A stretch of DNA of 64,000 bases from Mycolicibacterium phlei (GTDB lineage Bacteria; Actinomycetota; Actinomycetes; Mycobacteriales; Mycobacteriaceae), in contig NZ_CP014475.1 in assembly GCF_001583415.1 (NCBI RefSeq), positions 5,146,001 to 5,210,000 of the forward strand, written 5' to 3'. Position 1 is the stretch's first letter. Each line of letters begins with the position of its first letter. Positions 24,573 through 32,812 of the stretch are shown piece after piece. A model generated the notes under the pieces. The model did not search any database, was not told the origin of the DNA, and saw only the letters and a program-made list of their open reading frames with translations. The position numbers and the translations under genes were made by a program.

Positions 24573-26013
24573 CGCCGTCGGTCTGGCCCAACTGGTCGCC
24601 GACCGGCAGGTAACCGCCGCCGAACTGCTCGAGGCCGCGAAAGCCCGGGCAGCCGAGGTCAATCCACGCATCAACGCGATCATCCGCGATATTCCCGTCA
24701 CCGCCCCCGAGCGACCCGAGGGCCCGTTCGCCGGGGTGCCGTTCCTCATCAAGGACCTCTCCCAGGATTACGCCGGCCAGCCGACCTCCAGCGGGTCGCG
24801 GGCCTTCAGGAACCTGCCCGCCCGCGAACACGCCACCGTCGTGCGGCGCTGGCTCGACGCCGGGCTGACCATCTTCGGCAAAACCAACACCCCCGAATTC
24901 GGCGCGAAGGGCATCACCGAACCCGAGGCCTTCGGCCCGAGCCGTAACCCGTGGGATCTCACCCGCAGCCCCGGCGGCTCGTCGGGCGGCTCCGCGGCCG
25001 CGGTCGCGGCGGGCATCGTGCCGTGCGCGGGTGCCAGCGACGGCGGCGGCTCGATCCGCATCCCGGCGGCGTGCTGCGGGCTGGTCGGCCTCAAACCGGG
25101 CCGCGGCCTGACCCCGTCGGGACCCGCCGTCGCCGAGTCGATGCACGGCGCGGCCGTGCAGGGTGTGGTGTCGCGGACGGTGCGCGACACCGCCGCGATG
25201 CTCGACGTGCTGCGCGGCGGCGAGCCGTTCGGACCGTATGCTCCTGCGATTCCGCAGGATTCGTTCCTCTCGGCGGTCGGCGCCGATCCGGGCCGGCTGC
25301 GCATCGGGTTCCGGGTGCCGTCGGCGATCAACCCCGATCCGCACCCCGAGGCGTACCGGGCGGTCGAGGCGACGGTCACCGCGCTGACCGATCTCGGTCA
25401 CCACGTCGACGAGCTGCCGCAGGCACCGTTCGACGACGCCGCGCTGGCCCGCGACTTCCTGCTGGCGTGGTTCGTCTACACCGCCTGGGAGCTCGCCGAG
25501 GCCAAACAGCTGACCGGTGCGGGCGACGACCAGTTCGAGCGCGACACCCTGATCCTGGCCGCCATCGGGCGCGCCACCAGCAGCGTGGACTACCTCGACG
25601 CGGTGCACCGGCGGCACGCCCACACCCGGCGGCTGACCGAGTATTTCGACTCCTACGACCTGCTGCTGACCCCGACGCTGGCCACCCCGCCGCCGCGGAT
25701 CGGCGAGTTCGAACTTCCCGCCGCCCTGCAGAAGGGCGCCGACCTGCTGATCAAGACCCGCACCGCGCGGCTGCTGAAGTACACCAAGATCGTCGACGAC
25801 ATGGTGGACAAGAACCTCGCCTGGGTGCCGTACACGCAGCTGGCGAATCTCACCGGGCGCCCGGCGATCTCGCTGCCTCTGCACTGGACGGCCGACGGGC
25901 TGCCACTCGGCGTGCAGTTCGTGGCCCCGCTCGGCGGGGAGTCACGGCTGATCAGCCTGGCCGCTCAGCTGGAGCAGGCGGTGCCGTGGGCCGACCGGAT
26001 CCCGCCGCTGTAG
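24544..26013 (+). CDS. Amidase-signature family hydrolase
   Basis: 489 residues from GTG. The catalytic Ser-cisSer-Lys triad is visible: Lys in PFLIKDLSQD (about residue 78), cis-Ser in GGSSGGSAAAVAAGIVP (about 145-160) and nucleophile Ser in DGGGSIRIPAACCGLVGLKP (about 172). Members hydrolyse aliphatic, aryl or acylamino amides. The substrate is unknown. Adjacent genes give no direct clue, although the catabolic island begins just downstream. Confidence 0.93.
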   Translation: MDYEDYRTHDAVGLAQLVADRQVTAAELLEAAKARAAEVNPRINAIIRDIPVTAPERPEGPFAGVPFLIKDLSQDYAGQPTSSGSRAFRNLPAREHATVVRRWLDAGLTIFGKTNTPEFGAKGITEPEAFGPSRNPWDLTRSPGGSSGGSAAAVAAGIVPCAGASDGGGSIRIPAACCGLVGLKPGRGLTPSGPAVAESMHGAAVQGVVSRTVRDTAAMLDVLRGGEPFGPYAPAIPQDSFLSAVGADPGRLRIGFRVPSAINPDPHPEAYRAVEATVTALTDLGHHVDELPQAPFDDAALARDFLLAWFVYTAWELAEAKQLTGAGDDQFERDTLILAAIGRATSSVDYLDAVHRRHAHTRRLTEYFDSYDLLLTPTLATPPPRIGEFELPAALQKGADLLIKTRTARLLKYTKIVDDMVDKNLAWVPYTQLANLTGRPAISLPLHWTADGLPLGVQFVAPLGGESRLISLAAQLEQAVPWADRIPPL

Positions 26014-26020
26014 CCGACGG

Positions 26021-27217
26021 TTACTGCTTGACGAGGTCGTGGCGCACCAGCCAGTCGCGCACCAGGCTGGCCGCGGTCCGCAAGTGTGACTTCTGGTCCA
26101 GCCCACTGAAGTAGTGGTTCGCGCCGGGCAGGTCGACAAGTTCCTTGTCGTCGTGGGTGATCGCGTCGTAGACCTGTTGCGGATGGCTCGTCGGAACCGC
26201 GTCGTCGCAGCCGTTGACCAGGATGAACACCGGCTTCGACACCCGGGGGGCGGCCTTGGCCGCGTCGACCTGAGCGGTGTCGAAGCTCCACTGCGACAGC
26301 CAACTGCGGGTGGTCGTGAACCGCATCAGTGCGCCCGGGCTGGTGTTGGCGATCGCCGGATCGCCGAGGTAGCTCCAGCCTGGGCGACGCCCGTTCGGCT
26401 CGATCGTCGGATCGAGCCACCGCGGATCCGCCATGGTCCCGTGGACGACGAACCCGTACTCGGCGTCGGGCCGTCCGGCCCTGCGCAACTCGGCGAGCTT
26501 CTCCTGAGCGAACTCGGTGATGCGCCGGCTGCGTTCCTTCTGCCGCGCCCGGTAGGCCGTCAGGAAGTCCTCCGAGTACGGCGGCTGGTTGGGGTTCGCC
26601 GGGTCGTAGAGGTCGAACTCCCTGTCCCGATTCTTGTCCGGCTCAAGCTCGTTGGTGATCGAGGCGTCCAGGAAGTCGGTCAGCAGGTAGTGGCGGCTGC
26701 GGGGCGCGGCCAGCAGCATCACCGCGTCGGCCTCCGGCAACCGGGTGTCGGCCAACGGCGTGGGTTCCCCGGCGGCGGTCTGCGTGATGACAGGCTGTTC
26801 GGCCTCCGCCTGGTAGCCCATCATCGGCGAACCGCCGCCACTCCAGCCGGCCAGCACGACGTTCTTGTATCCGAGCCGTTCGCGCGCATCCTTGACGCAG
26901 GCGCCGAGATCGAGCAGGACGTTCTCCATCTGCAGTGCCGAGTCGCCGTTGGCGTAGCGGTTCGCACACCCGATGACGTGCAGCCCGTGCCGCGCGAGCT
27001 CCGGGAAGAGCGGAAGGTACGCGGGCGAACCGATCGGGTGCATCGCGACGATGACGGTGTCGGAGTCCGCCTCGCCCCGAAGCAGTTGCGCCTGCCGGAC
27101 GACGTGGTCCCCGATGGTCCCGTAGACGTCCTTACGAGCGCTCTTCTCCTGCGACACGACCAGGTAGGGAATGCGCCGGTATTTCGTTGGGGTGGTTGAC
27201 GACTGCTCGCTTGACAT
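26021..27217 (-). CDS. Alpha/beta hydrolase, last gene of fadE operon
   Basis: 398 residues. The nucleophile elbow is AGWSGGGSPMMG (about residues 122-133), with a preceding VIVAMHPIGSPAYLPLF strand, an Asp in NGCDDAVPTSH and a His in LPGANHYFSG near the C-terminus, completing the triad. A cap domain lies between (LTDFLDASITNELEP). No signal peptide is seen, so it acts in the cytoplasm. It is 41 bases downstream of an SDR in the fadE operon, and probably hydrolyses an ester, lactone or CoA intermediate. Confidence 0.85.
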   Translation of the reverse strand: MSSEQSSTTPTKYRRIPYLVVSQEKSARKDVYGTIGDHVVRQAQLLRGEADSDTVIVAMHPIGSPAYLPLFPELARHGLHVIGCANRYANGDSALQMENVLLDLGACVKDARERLGYKNVVLAGWSGGGSPMMGYQAEAEQPVITQTAAGEPTPLADTRLPEADAVMLLAAPRSRHYLLTDFLDASITNELEPDKNRDREFDLYDPANPNQPPYSEDFLTAYRARQKERSRRITEFAQEKLAELRRAGRPDAEYGFVVHGTMADPRWLDPTIEPNGRRPGWSYLGDPAIANTSPGALMRFTTTRSWLSQWSFDTAQVDAAKAAPRVSKPVFILVNGCDDAVPTSHPQQVYDAITHDDKELVDLPGANHYFSGLDQKSHLRTAASLVRDWLVRHDLVKQ

Positions 27218-27258
27218 GGCTTTCTCCGCTCGGCTCGGGCTGGGGTGGCAACGAATGA

Positions 27259-27999
27259 CTACATCGACATGCCGCCGTCGACCGGAAGAACCGTTCCGGT
27301 GATGTAGGCGGCCTCTTCGGCGGCGAGGAAAGCCACCGCGGGCGCGATCTCAGACGGATCGGCGAAACGGCCCTGCGGGATGGCCTGGGTCAGTTCCGCC
27401 AGTTTGTCCTCCGGCACACCCGCCACCATCGCGGTAGCGGCGTTGGGCGAGATCGCGTTTACGGTGATACCGAATCGCGCGACCTCCTTCGCCACGGTCT
27501 TCGTCAAGCCGATGATCCCCGCCTTCGCGGCCGCGTAGTTGGCCTGCCCGATGTTTCCGTGCATGCCGGTGTAGGACGTCACGTTCACGATGCGGCCGTA
27601 CTTGGCGTTGCGCATGTGCGGCACCACCGCCCGGGTGACGTGGAACGTGCCGTCCAGGTGCACGCCGATGACCTGGCGCCACTGTTCGGAAGTCAGTTTC
27701 CAGACCACCGAATCGCGGGTGATACCCGCGTTGTTCACGGCGATGTCGACGGACCCGGACCAGCCGGCGACCTCGTCGACGGCAGCCGAGACGGCATCGG
27801 CGTCGGACACGTCCACCGCGATCGGCTTGATGGTGTCACTCGCCGGTCCCCAGGTCTCCGACAGCGCGCTTTCGCTGAGGTCGAAGACCGCGACGCGCGC
27901 GCCGGAGTTGGCGAAGAGTTTGGCGATCTCTGCGCCGATACCCCGGGCCGCCCCGGTGACGATGGCGGTCCGGCCGGTGAAATCAAATGTCAGTGTCAT
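27259..27999 (-). CDS. FabG-like short-chain dehydrogenase
   Basis: 246 residues, the classical length. Cofactor motif TGAARGIG (about residues 15-22), NNAG at 90, catalytic NVTSYTGMHGNIGQANYAAAKAG, and the C-terminal ITGTVLPVDGG. It is probably a 3-hydroxyacyl-CoA or ring-hydroxyl dehydrogenase in the island pathway. It overlaps the fadE stop by 4 bases (ATGA), so expression is coupled to the acyl-CoA dehydrogenase. Confidence 0.92.
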   Translation of the reverse strand: MTLTFDFTGRTAIVTGAARGIGAEIAKLFANSGARVAVFDLSESALSETWGPASDTIKPIAVDVSDADAVSAAVDEVAGWSGSVDIAVNNAGITRDSVVWKLTSEQWRQVIGVHLDGTFHVTRAVVPHMRNAKYGRIVNVTSYTGMHGNIGQANYAAAKAGIIGLTKTVAKEVARFGITVNAISPNAATAMVAGVPEDKLAELTQAIPQGRFADPSEIAPAVAFLAAEEAAYITGTVLPVDGGMSM

Positions 28000-30335
28000 G
28001 AGCGAGGTACGTCTTTCCAGGGGATGTCACGGTCAAATCGGTGTTCTGCGGGGAGGCCGAGGACGCGCTCACCCAGAATGTTGCGGAGAACCTCGGATGT
28101 GCCGCCCTCGATGGAGTTCGCCAGGGAGCGCAGGTAGGCCACTCGAACGTCGGCACCGCCGTGCACGGCCGCCTCGGTCGGCGCGGTGTCGTCGTAGCCG
28201 GGCACCTCCAGCGCGCTCGGTCCGGAGAGGTCGACGCAGAACTCGTAGATGGCCTTGTTCAACTCCGCCATCTGGAGTTTCGCGATCGAACCTTCGGGGC
28301 CGGGCTCCGAACCACGCGCCGAGGCACGGATATTCGTGAGACGTGCGGCCTCCGCCCTGGCCCACAGAAGCATCAGGCGCTCGGTCACAGCGGCGTCGGT
28401 CCGCCCGTCGGCGACGGCTTGGCGGTACACCTCGACCGCCTGCCCGATCGGACCCGACCCACGCGGCGGCGTCCGTTGCCCAAGCGCCACACGCTCGTTC
28501 GCGAGTGTCGTCAGCGCGACCTTCCAGCCCTCACCTTCGGCGCCGAGGACGTTCTCGGCCGGGATCCTGACGTCGGTCAGGTACACCTCGTTGAACTCGG
28601 CTTCACCGGTGATCTGGCGCAGCGGGCGCACGTCGACACCCGGGGAACGCATGTCCAGCAGGAAGTAGGTCAGCCCCTTGTGCTTGGGAACGTCGGGGTT
28701 GGTCCGTGCGACGAGAAGTCCCCAGTCCGCCACGTGGCCGAGCGATGTCCAGACCTTCTGGCCGTTGATCACGTACTCGTCGCCGTCTCGGACGGCGCGG
28801 GTGGCCAGGCCGGCGAGATCGGAGCCGGCGCCCGGTTCCGAGAACAGCTGACACCAGATGTACTCACCGGAGAAGGTCGGACGGAGGAACTTCTTCCTCT
28901 GCTCGGGGGTGCCGTGCGCGTGGATGGTCGGCAACGCCATACCGAGGCCGATGATATTGCGCGCCATGTGCTCCGCTGCGCCGGCCCGAGCGAAGAACTC
29001 GTCGACGACGGCCTGCTGGGAGCTGGGCAGTCCCCGCCCGCCGAATCCCTCATCGAAAGCGACGATCGCGAGCCCGGCATCAAAGCGCTTCTCCCGATGG
29101 CGGCGGTCGTTGTCGCGGTCATCGGCAGGTGGAACCGGATTCTCGGCGTTGAAGGCCTCGAGCTCCGCGAGCAGGCCGCTGTCCGCGAGGGCATCCTGGG
29201 AGGCACCGGGAATCTCAGTGCCCCAGTCATTCTCGCGGGCCATGACTTCCTGCGCCAGTCGCGCCCGGTGCGTCCGGGGGGAACCGAGAAGCAGCTGGCT
29301 GCTCTTCGCCCGCTTCAGATAGAGGTGTGCGGAGTGCTCCCAGGTGAAGCCGATGCCGCCGTGGATCTGGATGTTGTCCGCGGCGACCCGCTGGTACGCA
29401 TCGGAGGCCACCGAGCGCGCCAACGCGGCGCCGGCGGACAGGTTCGACGGCTCGTGCACCGCCGTCCACAACCCGTGGTAGACGACCGAACGCGCCGATT
29501 CGACGTCGATCAGCATGTCCGCGCAACGGTGCTTGATCGCCTGGAACGTTCCGATCGGTCGGCCGAACTGGATCCGGTTCTTCGCGTACTCGACCGAGGT
29601 CTCGAGGACGAACGACGCGCCACCGAGCTGTTCGGCCGCGAGGTAGAGTGCCCCGACGTCGTCGGTGTGCCGGCGCACCCGGTCTGCCTCCTCGCCGACC
29701 GCGAGCAGTTCGGCCGCGGTGTCGTTGAAGGTCAGCCGCGCGAGCTTCCGGGTGCTGTCCATCGGTGTCAGCGGCTCTCGCTTCACCGAGCCGTCCGCGT
29801 TGACCAGCAACAGCACCGATCCGTCGAAGGTCTGCGCATGGACGACCACCACGGACGCGAGCGCACCGTCGATCACGGTGTCGGCGACACCGGACACCGT
29901 CCAGCCGGCGTCGGTCTGCTCGGCCCGCACCGGATGCGGCAGGCTCTGCGGAGTCGCCCAGGACACGGTCGCGACGACCTCACCCGCCGCGATGCCCTGC
30001 AGCGTCTTCGCGGCGATCTCGTTGTCCGCGACCTGTGTCAGCGCGGTGGCGGCCAGGCCGACCGTGGACAGGAACGGTCCGCAGAACAGGGCGCGCCCCA
30101 TCTCCTCGAAGACGACGCCCAGCTCGACGGGTGTCGTACCGCTGCCGCCCAGTTCCTCGGGAATCGCCAGGCCGTGCAGGCCGAGTTCACCCGCCGCCCG
30201 TGTCCACACGGCCGGGTCATACCCGTCCGGCGTCTCCATCAGGCGGCGGACATCCGCCTCCGCGGAGTGCTGCGCCAGAAAGGCGCGCACCACCTTGCGT
30301 AGTTCCTCGCCGTCCTCGCCCGGCATATACGTCAT
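27996..30335 (-). CDS. Double-domain acyl-CoA dehydrogenase (fused FadE)
   Basis: 779 residues, about twice the usual 380-400. Residues 1-375 form one acyl-CoA dehydrogenase unit (GLHGLAIPEELGGSG, RIQFGRPIGTFQAIKHRCADM, QIHGGIGFTWEHSAHLYLKRA). Residues 385-779 form a second (FDEGFGGRGLP, LFSEPGAGSDLAGLATRAVRDG, YVINGQKVWTSLGHVADW, SIEGGTSEVLRNILGERVLGLP). The catalytic Glu is expected in SIEGGTSE of the second unit. Fused enzymes of this sort, such as FadE34, occur in steroid side-chain breakdown, where the alternative is a heterotetramer of two subunits. GGAGG precedes the start. An AACC-N11-GATT operator lies 26 bases upstream. Confidence 0.93.
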   Translation of the reverse strand: MTYMPGEDGEELRKVVRAFLAQHSAEADVRRLMETPDGYDPAVWTRAAGELGLHGLAIPEELGGSGTTPVELGVVFEEMGRALFCGPFLSTVGLAATALTQVADNEIAAKTLQGIAAGEVVATVSWATPQSLPHPVRAEQTDAGWTVSGVADTVIDGALASVVVVHAQTFDGSVLLLVNADGSVKREPLTPMDSTRKLARLTFNDTAAELLAVGEEADRVRRHTDDVGALYLAAEQLGGASFVLETSVEYAKNRIQFGRPIGTFQAIKHRCADMLIDVESARSVVYHGLWTAVHEPSNLSAGAALARSVASDAYQRVAADNIQIHGGIGFTWEHSAHLYLKRAKSSQLLLGSPRTHRARLAQEVMARENDWGTEIPGASQDALADSGLLAELEAFNAENPVPPADDRDNDRRHREKRFDAGLAIVAFDEGFGGRGLPSSQQAVVDEFFARAGAAEHMARNIIGLGMALPTIHAHGTPEQRKKFLRPTFSGEYIWCQLFSEPGAGSDLAGLATRAVRDGDEYVINGQKVWTSLGHVADWGLLVARTNPDVPKHKGLTYFLLDMRSPGVDVRPLRQITGEAEFNEVYLTDVRIPAENVLGAEGEGWKVALTTLANERVALGQRTPPRGSGPIGQAVEVYRQAVADGRTDAAVTERLMLLWARAEAARLTNIRASARGSEPGPEGSIAKLQMAELNKAIYEFCVDLSGPSALEVPGYDDTAPTEAAVHGGADVRVAYLRSLANSIEGGTSEVLRNILGERVLGLPAEHRFDRDIPWKDVPRS

Positions 30336-30361
30336 CGAAGCCTCCTAGTCTGGCTAGACTA

Positions 30362-30380
30362 AACCATATGCTGTTTGATT
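30362..30380 (+). promoter_or_regulatory. Island operator 1 (AACC-N11-GATT)
   Basis: AACCATATGCTGTTTGATT, in the 81-base divergent promoter between fadE (start 30335) and an SDR (start 30417). It is one of ten matching sites. An additional TAGTCT-N4-AGACTA dyad occurs at about 30344-30359, so two regulators may act here. Confidence 0.65.
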
Positions 30381-30416
30381 AGTGCCGTCCGAGTCAACCT
30401 TCACAGCTAGGAGATA

Positions 30417-31196
30417 GTGGTGCCGCACCAGGTCGAGGATTTCGCTGGACGAGTCGTTTTGGTGACCGGCGCGAGTCGTGGCATCGGCGCCGCAATCGCC
30501 CGGAGGTTCGCGGGTTTCGGTGCCGACGTCATCCTGGCCGCGCGCGGCTACGACCAGATCCAGCGCATCGCGCAGGAACTGGCGGAGCAGGGTTCGCGCG
30601 CGCTCGCCGTCAAGACCGACATGACCAACCGCGATGATCTACAGGCCTTGACCGACAAGGTCCGCGAAGAGTTCGGCCGCCTCGACGTCCTGATCAACAA
30701 CGCGGGCGTCCTTCCGGCCGCCGCCCGCGCCGAGAACGTCACGTGGGACGACTGGGATTCCACCCTCCAGGTCAATCTTTCGGCGCCGTGGTATCTGGCT
30801 TGCCGGGCAAAGGAATTGATGTCGGACGGTGGTGTGATCATCAACGTCGCCAGCACCGCCGCCTTCTTCCCGTCCCGGGGCCTGTCCAGCTACAACGTCA
30901 GCAAGGCCGGCCTGGTCGCGCTTACCCGTGTGCTCGCTCTGGAATGGGCCCGCGAAGGCGTTCGGGTCCTCGGCATCGCTCCCGGCAAGGTTCAGACGGA
31001 CATGGTGGCGCCGATCCTGCGCTGGACCGAAAAGCACAGCCTTGACGTCAATCCCATGCAGCGGGTCGGCACCGATGACGAGATCGCGGATCTGGTGACG
31101 TTCCTCGCCTCCGAGCGCGCGGCGTACATGACCGGTGTGACGGTACCGATCGACGGCGGTGAGCTGCTCACCGTCGGGGCCGAGCCGGGCCGCTGA
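30417..31196 (+). CDS. Short-chain dehydrogenase/reductase
   Basis: 259 residues from GTG 30417; a second GTG follows directly. TAGGAG precedes it. Cofactor motif TGASRGIG (about residues 17-24), NNAG at 95, catalytic NVASTAAFFPSRGLSSYNVSKAG and the terminal MTGVTVPIDGG. It is transcribed divergently from fadE under island operator 1, and probably oxidises a hydroxylated intermediate. A CCGAGCC/GGCTCGG stem at its end (31180-31211) may act as terminator. Confidence 0.91.
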   Translation: MVPHQVEDFAGRVVLVTGASRGIGAAIARRFAGFGADVILAARGYDQIQRIAQELAEQGSRALAVKTDMTNRDDLQALTDKVREEFGRLDVLINNAGVLPAAARAENVTWDDWDSTLQVNLSAPWYLACRAKELMSDGGVIINVASTAAFFPSRGLSSYNVSKAGLVALTRVLALEWAREGVRVLGIAPGKVQTDMVAPILRWTEKHSLDVNPMQRVGTDDEIADLVTFLASERAAYMTGVTVPIDGGELLTVGAEPGR

Positions 31197-31256
31197 GCCG
31201 GTAGGGCTCGGGGCTGTTCGGGTTGACAATGATGTGATGGCTCTCATAGATTGAGA

Positions 31257-31275
31257 AATCAAACGTAGATTGGTT
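31257..31275 (-). promoter_or_regulatory. Island operator 2 (AACC-N11-GATT)
   Basis: Read on the minus strand: AACCAATCTACGTTTGATT. It lies 55 bases upstream of the ferredoxin TTG start. Strong match to the island consensus in both arms. Confidence 0.65.
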
Positions 31276-31330
31276 TACCTCGGTCGATGATCCTTCCGCC
31301 GACCTCATCGATCCGACAATCGGAGGAATC

Positions 31331-31525
31331 TTGAAGCTGCGCCTCGATTCAAGCAAGTGCCAGGGCCACGCCATGTGCAACGCGATCTCGGAGGAGCTGT
31401 TCCCGATCGACGAGCACGGCTATGCGTCCTTCGACGTCATCGACGTGCCCGAGGACGCCATCGAGCTGGCACGGGCAGGTGTCGACACCTGCCCCGAGGG
31501 CGCAATCAGCATCATCGATGATTAA
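31331..31525 (+). CDS. 3Fe-4S ferredoxin, likely P450 electron donor
   Basis: 64 residues from a TTG start with CGGAGG 4 bases before it. The cluster motif is CQGHAMC (Cys10, Cys16) and a distal CPEGAIS (Cys54); the position of the usual fourth Cys is His13, which is the [3Fe-4S] signature of mycobacterial P450 partner ferredoxins. It would pass electrons to the cytochrome P450 at 51497-52702. Island operator 2 lies upstream. A tiny membrane-protein frame overlaps its stop codon. Confidence 0.93.
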   Translation: MKLRLDSSKCQGHAMCNAISEELFPIDEHGYASFDVIDVPEDAIELARAGVDTCPEGAISIIDD

Positions 31526-31712
31526 CCGGCCTCCGACCCCAGCATTCACAGACGGCCGGGCGCCCCTTCCCGGAGGGGCCGGCCGCGGCCACTACCCGCA
31601 CACAGCGGACATGGGGTCCGGTTACCACGCCCGGCCTGCCACCCTCGTTCTTCGGCTGATCCTCATCGTGATTCTGGCGATCTCGCTCTGGTTCATGATC
31701 ACGTCGCCCTAA
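31518..31712 (+). CDS. Small single-pass membrane protein, possible
   Basis: 64 residues starting at an ATG that overlaps the ferredoxin stop by 8 bases. The first 35 residues are polar; the end is one strong membrane helix, LVLRLILIVILAISLWFMI. No family is recognised. Overlap with the ferredoxin supports co-translation, and the TM segment is unlikely by chance in such GC-rich DNA, but the frame is short. Confidence 0.5.
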   Translation: MINRPPTPAFTDGRAPLPGGAGRGHYPHTADMGSGYHARPATLVLRLILIVILAISLWFMITSP

Positions 31713-31742
31713 GTGCTCGCCGGCGGCGCCTGTCCCCATATA

Positions 31743-31794
31743 CGCCGAGCGGGCCTGCACCCGAACTCACTGGTCCGGGGAGGCCCACTCGGCG
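31743..31794. terminator. Bidirectional terminator hairpin between convergent genes
   Basis: CGCCGAGCGGGCCT (31743-31756) pairs with AGGCCCACTCGGCG (31781-31794), 13 of 14 bases. It lies between the ferredoxin operon and the convergent alcohol dehydrogenase gene. Confidence 0.65.
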
Positions 31795-31806
31795 ATCCCG
31801 GTTATG

Positions 31807-32748
31807 TCAGTCCCTGATCTTGGCGACCAGCCGGCCGTCCACCTTGCCCTCTTCGAGTTTCTGAAGCCCGTCGGGGATCTCATCGAAGGAGATCTCGGTC
31901 AGGGTGAACTCGACCTTGCCCTGGTCGACATATTCGAGGACGCGCTTCACGTCCTCACGCTCTCCACCCAGGGTGCCGAGAAGGCGGATGGTCCGAACCA
32001 CGAGCGTCAGCGTCGGGAACGTGGTCTCCGGCGCACCCAGCCCGGCGAGAACGACGGTGCCCCCCGCTTTGACGGCGTTGAGCGCGCCGGCCGTCGTCGT
32101 GCTGAACCCGGCGAAGTCGACGACGACATCGAGTTCCTCACCCGCAAGCTCGGATACGTCGGCAACGCACTTCTCGACCCCGTACTTCTGCGCAACCTGT
32201 CGCGCGGATTCCCGCGGTTCTGCGACATAGACCTTCGCGCCGGCTGCCTGAGCGATCTGCAGGCCGATCATGCCCAGACCCCCGGCACCCACGATGCCCA
32301 CGCGGTCACCCGCCTTGACGCCACCCGTACCGATCACGGCGTGGTGCGACGTCATGCCCGCGTCGGTTGCCGCCGCGCCGACGGTGAAAGGGATGCTGTC
32401 GGGGAGCTTGACGACGAAATCCGCCTTGGAGACTGTCTTCTCCGCATATCCACCGTCGGTCGCGGCACCAGGCGAGTCGGCGCCGGCCCGCACGCAGACC
32501 CGGTCACCGACCGCGAAGTCAGTCACGCCCTCGCCCACGGCATTGACCACACCGGCGATCTCATGCCCCAGGATGATCGGGATCTTCCCCAGCGAAGCGG
32601 TCGTGACACCTTCGAGGACACCGACATCGCTGTGGCACAGGCCGACGGCGTGCACATCGATGCCGACCTCGCCCGGACCGGGGACGGGATCCTCGATCTC
32701 GATGAGTTTCAACGGTTCCCGAATGCCGGTGAACTGCCATGCCTTCAT
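31807..32748 (-). CDS. MDR zinc-type alcohol dehydrogenase without the structural-zinc lobe
   Basis: 313 residues from ATG 32748, which has GGAGG upstream; a longer frame to 32877 runs back into the preceding gene and is rejected. Catalytic zinc residues are present (Cys38-His39-Ser-Asp41, His62-Glu63), as is the NAD(P) motif GAGGLGMIGLQIA at about 154. The four-cysteine structural-zinc loop is absent: the region after residue 85 reads CVRAGADSPGAATDGGYAE. Such short MDRs oxidise various alcohols. It lies 64 bases downstream of the KstD-like gene, probably in one transcript. Confidence 0.88.
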   Translation of the reverse strand: MKAWQFTGIREPLKLIEIEDPVPGPGEVGIDVHAVGLCHSDVGVLEGVTTASLGKIPIILGHEIAGVVNAVGEGVTDFAVGDRVCVRAGADSPGAATDGGYAEKTVSKADFVVKLPDSIPFTVGAAATDAGMTSHHAVIGTGGVKAGDRVGIVGAGGLGMIGLQIAQAAGAKVYVAEPRESARQVAQKYGVEKCVADVSELAGEELDVVVDFAGFSTTTAGALNAVKAGGTVVLAGLGAPETTFPTLTLVVRTIRLLGTLGGEREDVKRVLEYVDQGKVEFTLTEISFDEIPDGLQKLEEGKVDGRLVAKIRD

Positions 32749-32812
32749 CTGCCAAACCTCCACATTCGTCGTGACGCAACCTGTCCCGGGTGCGGGTGAT
32801 TTAGGGCGGGAC

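Noticed and set aside
28041-30302. A 753-codon open frame on the plus strand, antisense to the double acyl-CoA dehydrogenase
   Set aside because: Its composition is that of a high-GC antisense shadow (Arg, Gly, Val, His rich, no domains); the minus-strand gene has complete family motifs.
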